Source: Hoeflea sp. (lineage in GTDB: Bacteria; Pseudomonadota; Alphaproteobacteria; Rhizobiales; Rhizobiaceae). Taken from it: a stretch of DNA of 64,000 bases. The DNA lies in the NCBI GenBank assembly GCA_019084245.1, contig JAHRFE010000028.1, forward strand, positions 310,001 through 374,000, given 5' to 3'. This document shows positions 62,221 through 64,000 of this stretch, in pieces. The translations under genes and the position numbers were made by a program. The notes below the pieces were generated by a model that saw nothing but the letters and a program-made list of their open reading frames with translations, had not been told where the DNA came from and ran no database searches. Numbering within the stretch: the first letter of the stretch is position 1; each line of letters begins with the position of its first letter.

Positions 62221-62802
62221 GTGAACTATATTGAATATCTGAAATTTTCAGCACAATCGATACTCCAATCTACATATGTTTATGATCATGCGCGATCTGC
62301 GGAGCGATTGACAGACCATCTTCCCATAAACAAAGAGGTTGGTCCGTATCTTGCGTCTCATGACGCAGACCTAACAGCCCTTTCCGCCTGCTATCTTTTT
62401 ATAAGCATTGAAATGCAGGCTGCGTTCAACGTTAGCAAGACAGGGAGATACGATCAGTCTCCCGCAGCCCCAAATGGACGTATTCCGCTTGAATTAGATT
62501 TACTGCCGACGCTGGAGGGATCAAGAGTAACACCTTACGTGGCTAAAACTGCAATCGTCGAACAGTTTGAATTGTTGAAGAAATACCTAATTTACGTCAA
62601 TGCGCCGTATAATGTGAAGATGTTGGAAAAGTCGCGCGAAATACTCGACGTGGATATTTTCGACAAAATGGAACGGTTGATTTTGCGCCGTAACGAATTG
62701 ACCCACGAGATAGATGCTCCAATGGCCTCTATGAAGAATGCGGTCGAATATTTTTACTCGTGCCGCTGGCTAGCGACGTTTTTTCACGAAAATTCTCCAT
62801 AA
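62221..62802 (+). CDS. HEPN-like protein in low-GC DNA
   Basis: 193-residue mainly helical protein. The HEPN ribonuclease motif R-x4-6-H is present as RNELTH (Arg157 to His162, with the polar Asn directly after Arg), near the end of a helix and followed by a last helix with EYFYSCRW. HEPN proteins are common RNA-cleaving toxins and antiphage effectors. The start is GTG at 62221 because GGAG lies five bases upstream; the GTG at 62215 leaves no room. GC content is clearly lower than the neighbours, and codon use is unlike them, consistent with transfer. No MNT or other antitoxin partner is adjacent. Confidence 0.6.
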   Translation: MNYIEYLKFSAQSILQSTYVYDHARSAERLTDHLPINKEVGPYLASHDADLTALSACYLFISIEMQAAFNVSKTGRYDQSPAAPNGRIPLELDLLPTLEGSRVTPYVAKTAIVEQFELLKKYLIYVNAPYNVKMLEKSREILDVDIFDKMERLILRRNELTHEIDAPMASMKNAVEYFYSCRWLATFFHENSP

Positions 62803-62832
62803 ATTAGTTTCGACCTAGGTTCTTACAATTCA

Positions 62833-64000
62833 TTAACGGTTCTTTAGAACCAAACGCTCCGCAATCCTCGCCGCCAGCCTTTCAGCGACCTCATCCTTGC
62901 TCAGATCCGGCCACTCCTCGACACCCTCCTTCGAGACGATGCGGACGCGGTTGCGGTCGCCGCCCATGATGCCGGTGGCGTGGGAGACGTCGTTGGCGAC
63001 GATGAAATCGGCGCCCTTGCGGGCGAGCTTGGCCTGCGCGTTGGAGACGACATCGGCGGTTTCGGCGGCGAAGCCCACGACCAGCTTCGGGCGGCTTGCG
63101 TGATGGCCGATGGTTCTGAGGATGTCGGGGTTTTCGGTGAGTTCGAGCGGCGCGGGGCCCTCGCCCTCCTTCTTCTTGATCTTGTTGCCGGCGGCGGTGG
63201 CCACGCGCCAGTCGGCGACGGCGGCGACGAAGACCGCGATGTCGGCGGGCAGCGCCGATGTCACGGCGTCGAGCATGTCGGCGGCGCTTTCGACCCGGAC
63301 GACATCGACGCCGACCGGATCGGGGATGGTCACCGGGCCAGAGACCAGTGTCACCTCGGCGCCGAGCCTGGCGAGAGCGCCAGCGATGGCGTGGCCCTGC
63401 TTGCCGGACGAGCGGTTGGCGATGTAGCGCACCGGGTCGATCGGCTCGTGGGTCGGGCCGGAGGTGACGATGGCGGTCTTGCCGGCGAGCGGCTTTGGCA
63501 CATTGTCGAGCAGCGCTTCGATGCTGGCGACGATCTCCAGCGGCTCGGCCATGCGGCCCTCGCCGGCTTCTCCGGTTTCGGCCATTTCGCCCCGCATCGG
63601 GCCGATCAAGCGGATGCCGTCCTTGCGCAGCGTTTCGATGTTGCGGCGGGTGGCGGGATGGGACCACATGGCGGGGTTCATGGCAGGCGCGACCAGGACG
63701 GGCCTGTTGGTGGCAAGCAGCACGGTGGAGGCGAGATCGTTCGCGAGACCATGGGCCAGTTTCGCCATCAAGTCGGCGGTGGCGGGCGCCACGCAGACCA
63801 GATCGCAGTCGCGCGCGAGGCGAATGTGGCCGACATCCTGCTCGTCCTCACGGGAAAACAGGTCGGTGTAGACGTGATCATGGGCCAGTGCACCGACGGC
63901 GAGCGGCGTGACAAATTGCTGCGCGGCCGCAGTCATCACTGGCCGCACGGAAGCGCCGCGCTCGCGCAGGCGGCGGATCAGGTCGAGGGATTTGTAAGCC
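62833..64000 (-). CDS. coaBC: Bifunctional CoaBC, 5'-partial at the window edge
   Basis: Phosphopantothenoylcysteine decarboxylase/phosphopantothenate-cysteine ligase of CoA synthesis. Within the window 389 codons are open, from AYKSLDLIRRLRERGASVRPVMT at the right edge to the stop at 62833. The CoaC half has the flavin/substrate PAMNPAMW and APATADLMAKLA blocks; the CoaB half begins near TSGPTHEPIDPVRYIANRSSGKQGHAIA and has the NPDILRTIG and ANDVS motifs. The start codon lies outside the window. In related genomes dut lies next to it. Confidence 0.95.
   Translation of the reverse strand, partial: AYKSLDLIRRLRERGASVRPVMTAAAQQFVTPLAVGALAHDHVYTDLFSREDEQDVGHIRLARDCDLVCVAPATADLMAKLAHGLANDLASTVLLATNRPVLVAPAMNPAMWSHPATRRNIETLRKDGIRLIGPMRGEMAETGEAGEGRMAEPLEIVASIEALLDNVPKPLAGKTAIVTSGPTHEPIDPVRYIANRSSGKQGHAIAGALARLGAEVTLVSGPVTIPDPVGVDVVRVESAADMLDAVTSALPADIAVFVAAVADWRVATAAGNKIKKKEGEGPAPLELTENPDILRTIGHHASRPKLVVGFAAETADVVSNAQAKLARKGADFIVANDVSHATGIMGGDRNRVRIVSKEGVEEWPDLSKDEVAERLAARIAERLVLKNR

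Overview
The window is about 64 kb of high-GC chromosomal DNA from an alphaproteobacterium, most likely order Rhizobiales (Rhizobiaceae/Phyllobacteriaceae level; a Hoeflea-like marine relative would fit, but I cannot fix the genus). The basis is gene content and order: a three-domain NADP-malic enzyme divergent from mutS, the grpE/hrcA/rph/rdgB/hemW cluster, rsmI-yraN, gshB, a ComM/YifB ATPase, an ornithine-lipid OlsB acyltransferase and coaBC/dut. Both ends cut genes: a methyltransferase at the left edge may start outside, and coaBC runs off the right edge.

Layout. 1-12.05 kb is core: two RNA-type methyltransferases and lspA in an overlapping operon, an AcuI-type reductase, a hybrid histidine kinase, olsB, malic enzyme and mutS. 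12.18-14.03 kb holds the most interesting locus: an AT-rich promoter, a 5'-UTR hairpin, a 67-residue peptide ending in a Cys/Gly-rich tail, an intergenic hairpin and a SPASM-type radical SAM enzyme. Together they look like an uncharacterised RiPP (ribosomally made, post-translationally modified peptide) cassette. 14.2-20.6 kb returns to core (adenosine-type kinase, TRIC channel, GrpE, HrcA, RNase PH, RdgB, HemW). 20.6-25.2 kb is accessory: a ParE/RHH toxin-antitoxin pair, a STAS-less SulP transporter with a small Xre regulator, and a GGDEF-EAL protein whose C-terminus appears frameshifted. rsmI-yraN follow.

26.6-35.7 kb lies between yraN and gshB, genes I expect to be neighbours in many Rhizobiales. 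It carries an alpha/beta hydrolase, a cysteine-containing autotransporter with an adjacent LuxR solo, LysR and AraC regulators, an SDR oxidoreductase, an OmpA-family protein and a histidine phosphatase. A RES/Xre toxin-antitoxin module sits between gshB and comM. 38.2-44.3 kb holds comM, cysK, a trans-3-hydroxyproline dehydratase overlapping dut, and prfC.

44.6-62.8 kb separates dut from coaBC. It contains an iron-type ABC transporter, a DUF305 protein and a glutaredoxin-MauE fusion, an 850-bp non-coding segment with many helices, MgtC/DUF4010 and MBL-fold proteins, an alcohol dehydrogenase, an HD-GYP phosphodiesterase, an Xre-cupin/GNAT pair, two gene remnants, pirin, Lrp, small conserved proteins, a class II amidotransferase and a low-GC HEPN-like protein. 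No rRNA, tRNA, CRISPR array or intact insertion sequence was recognised.
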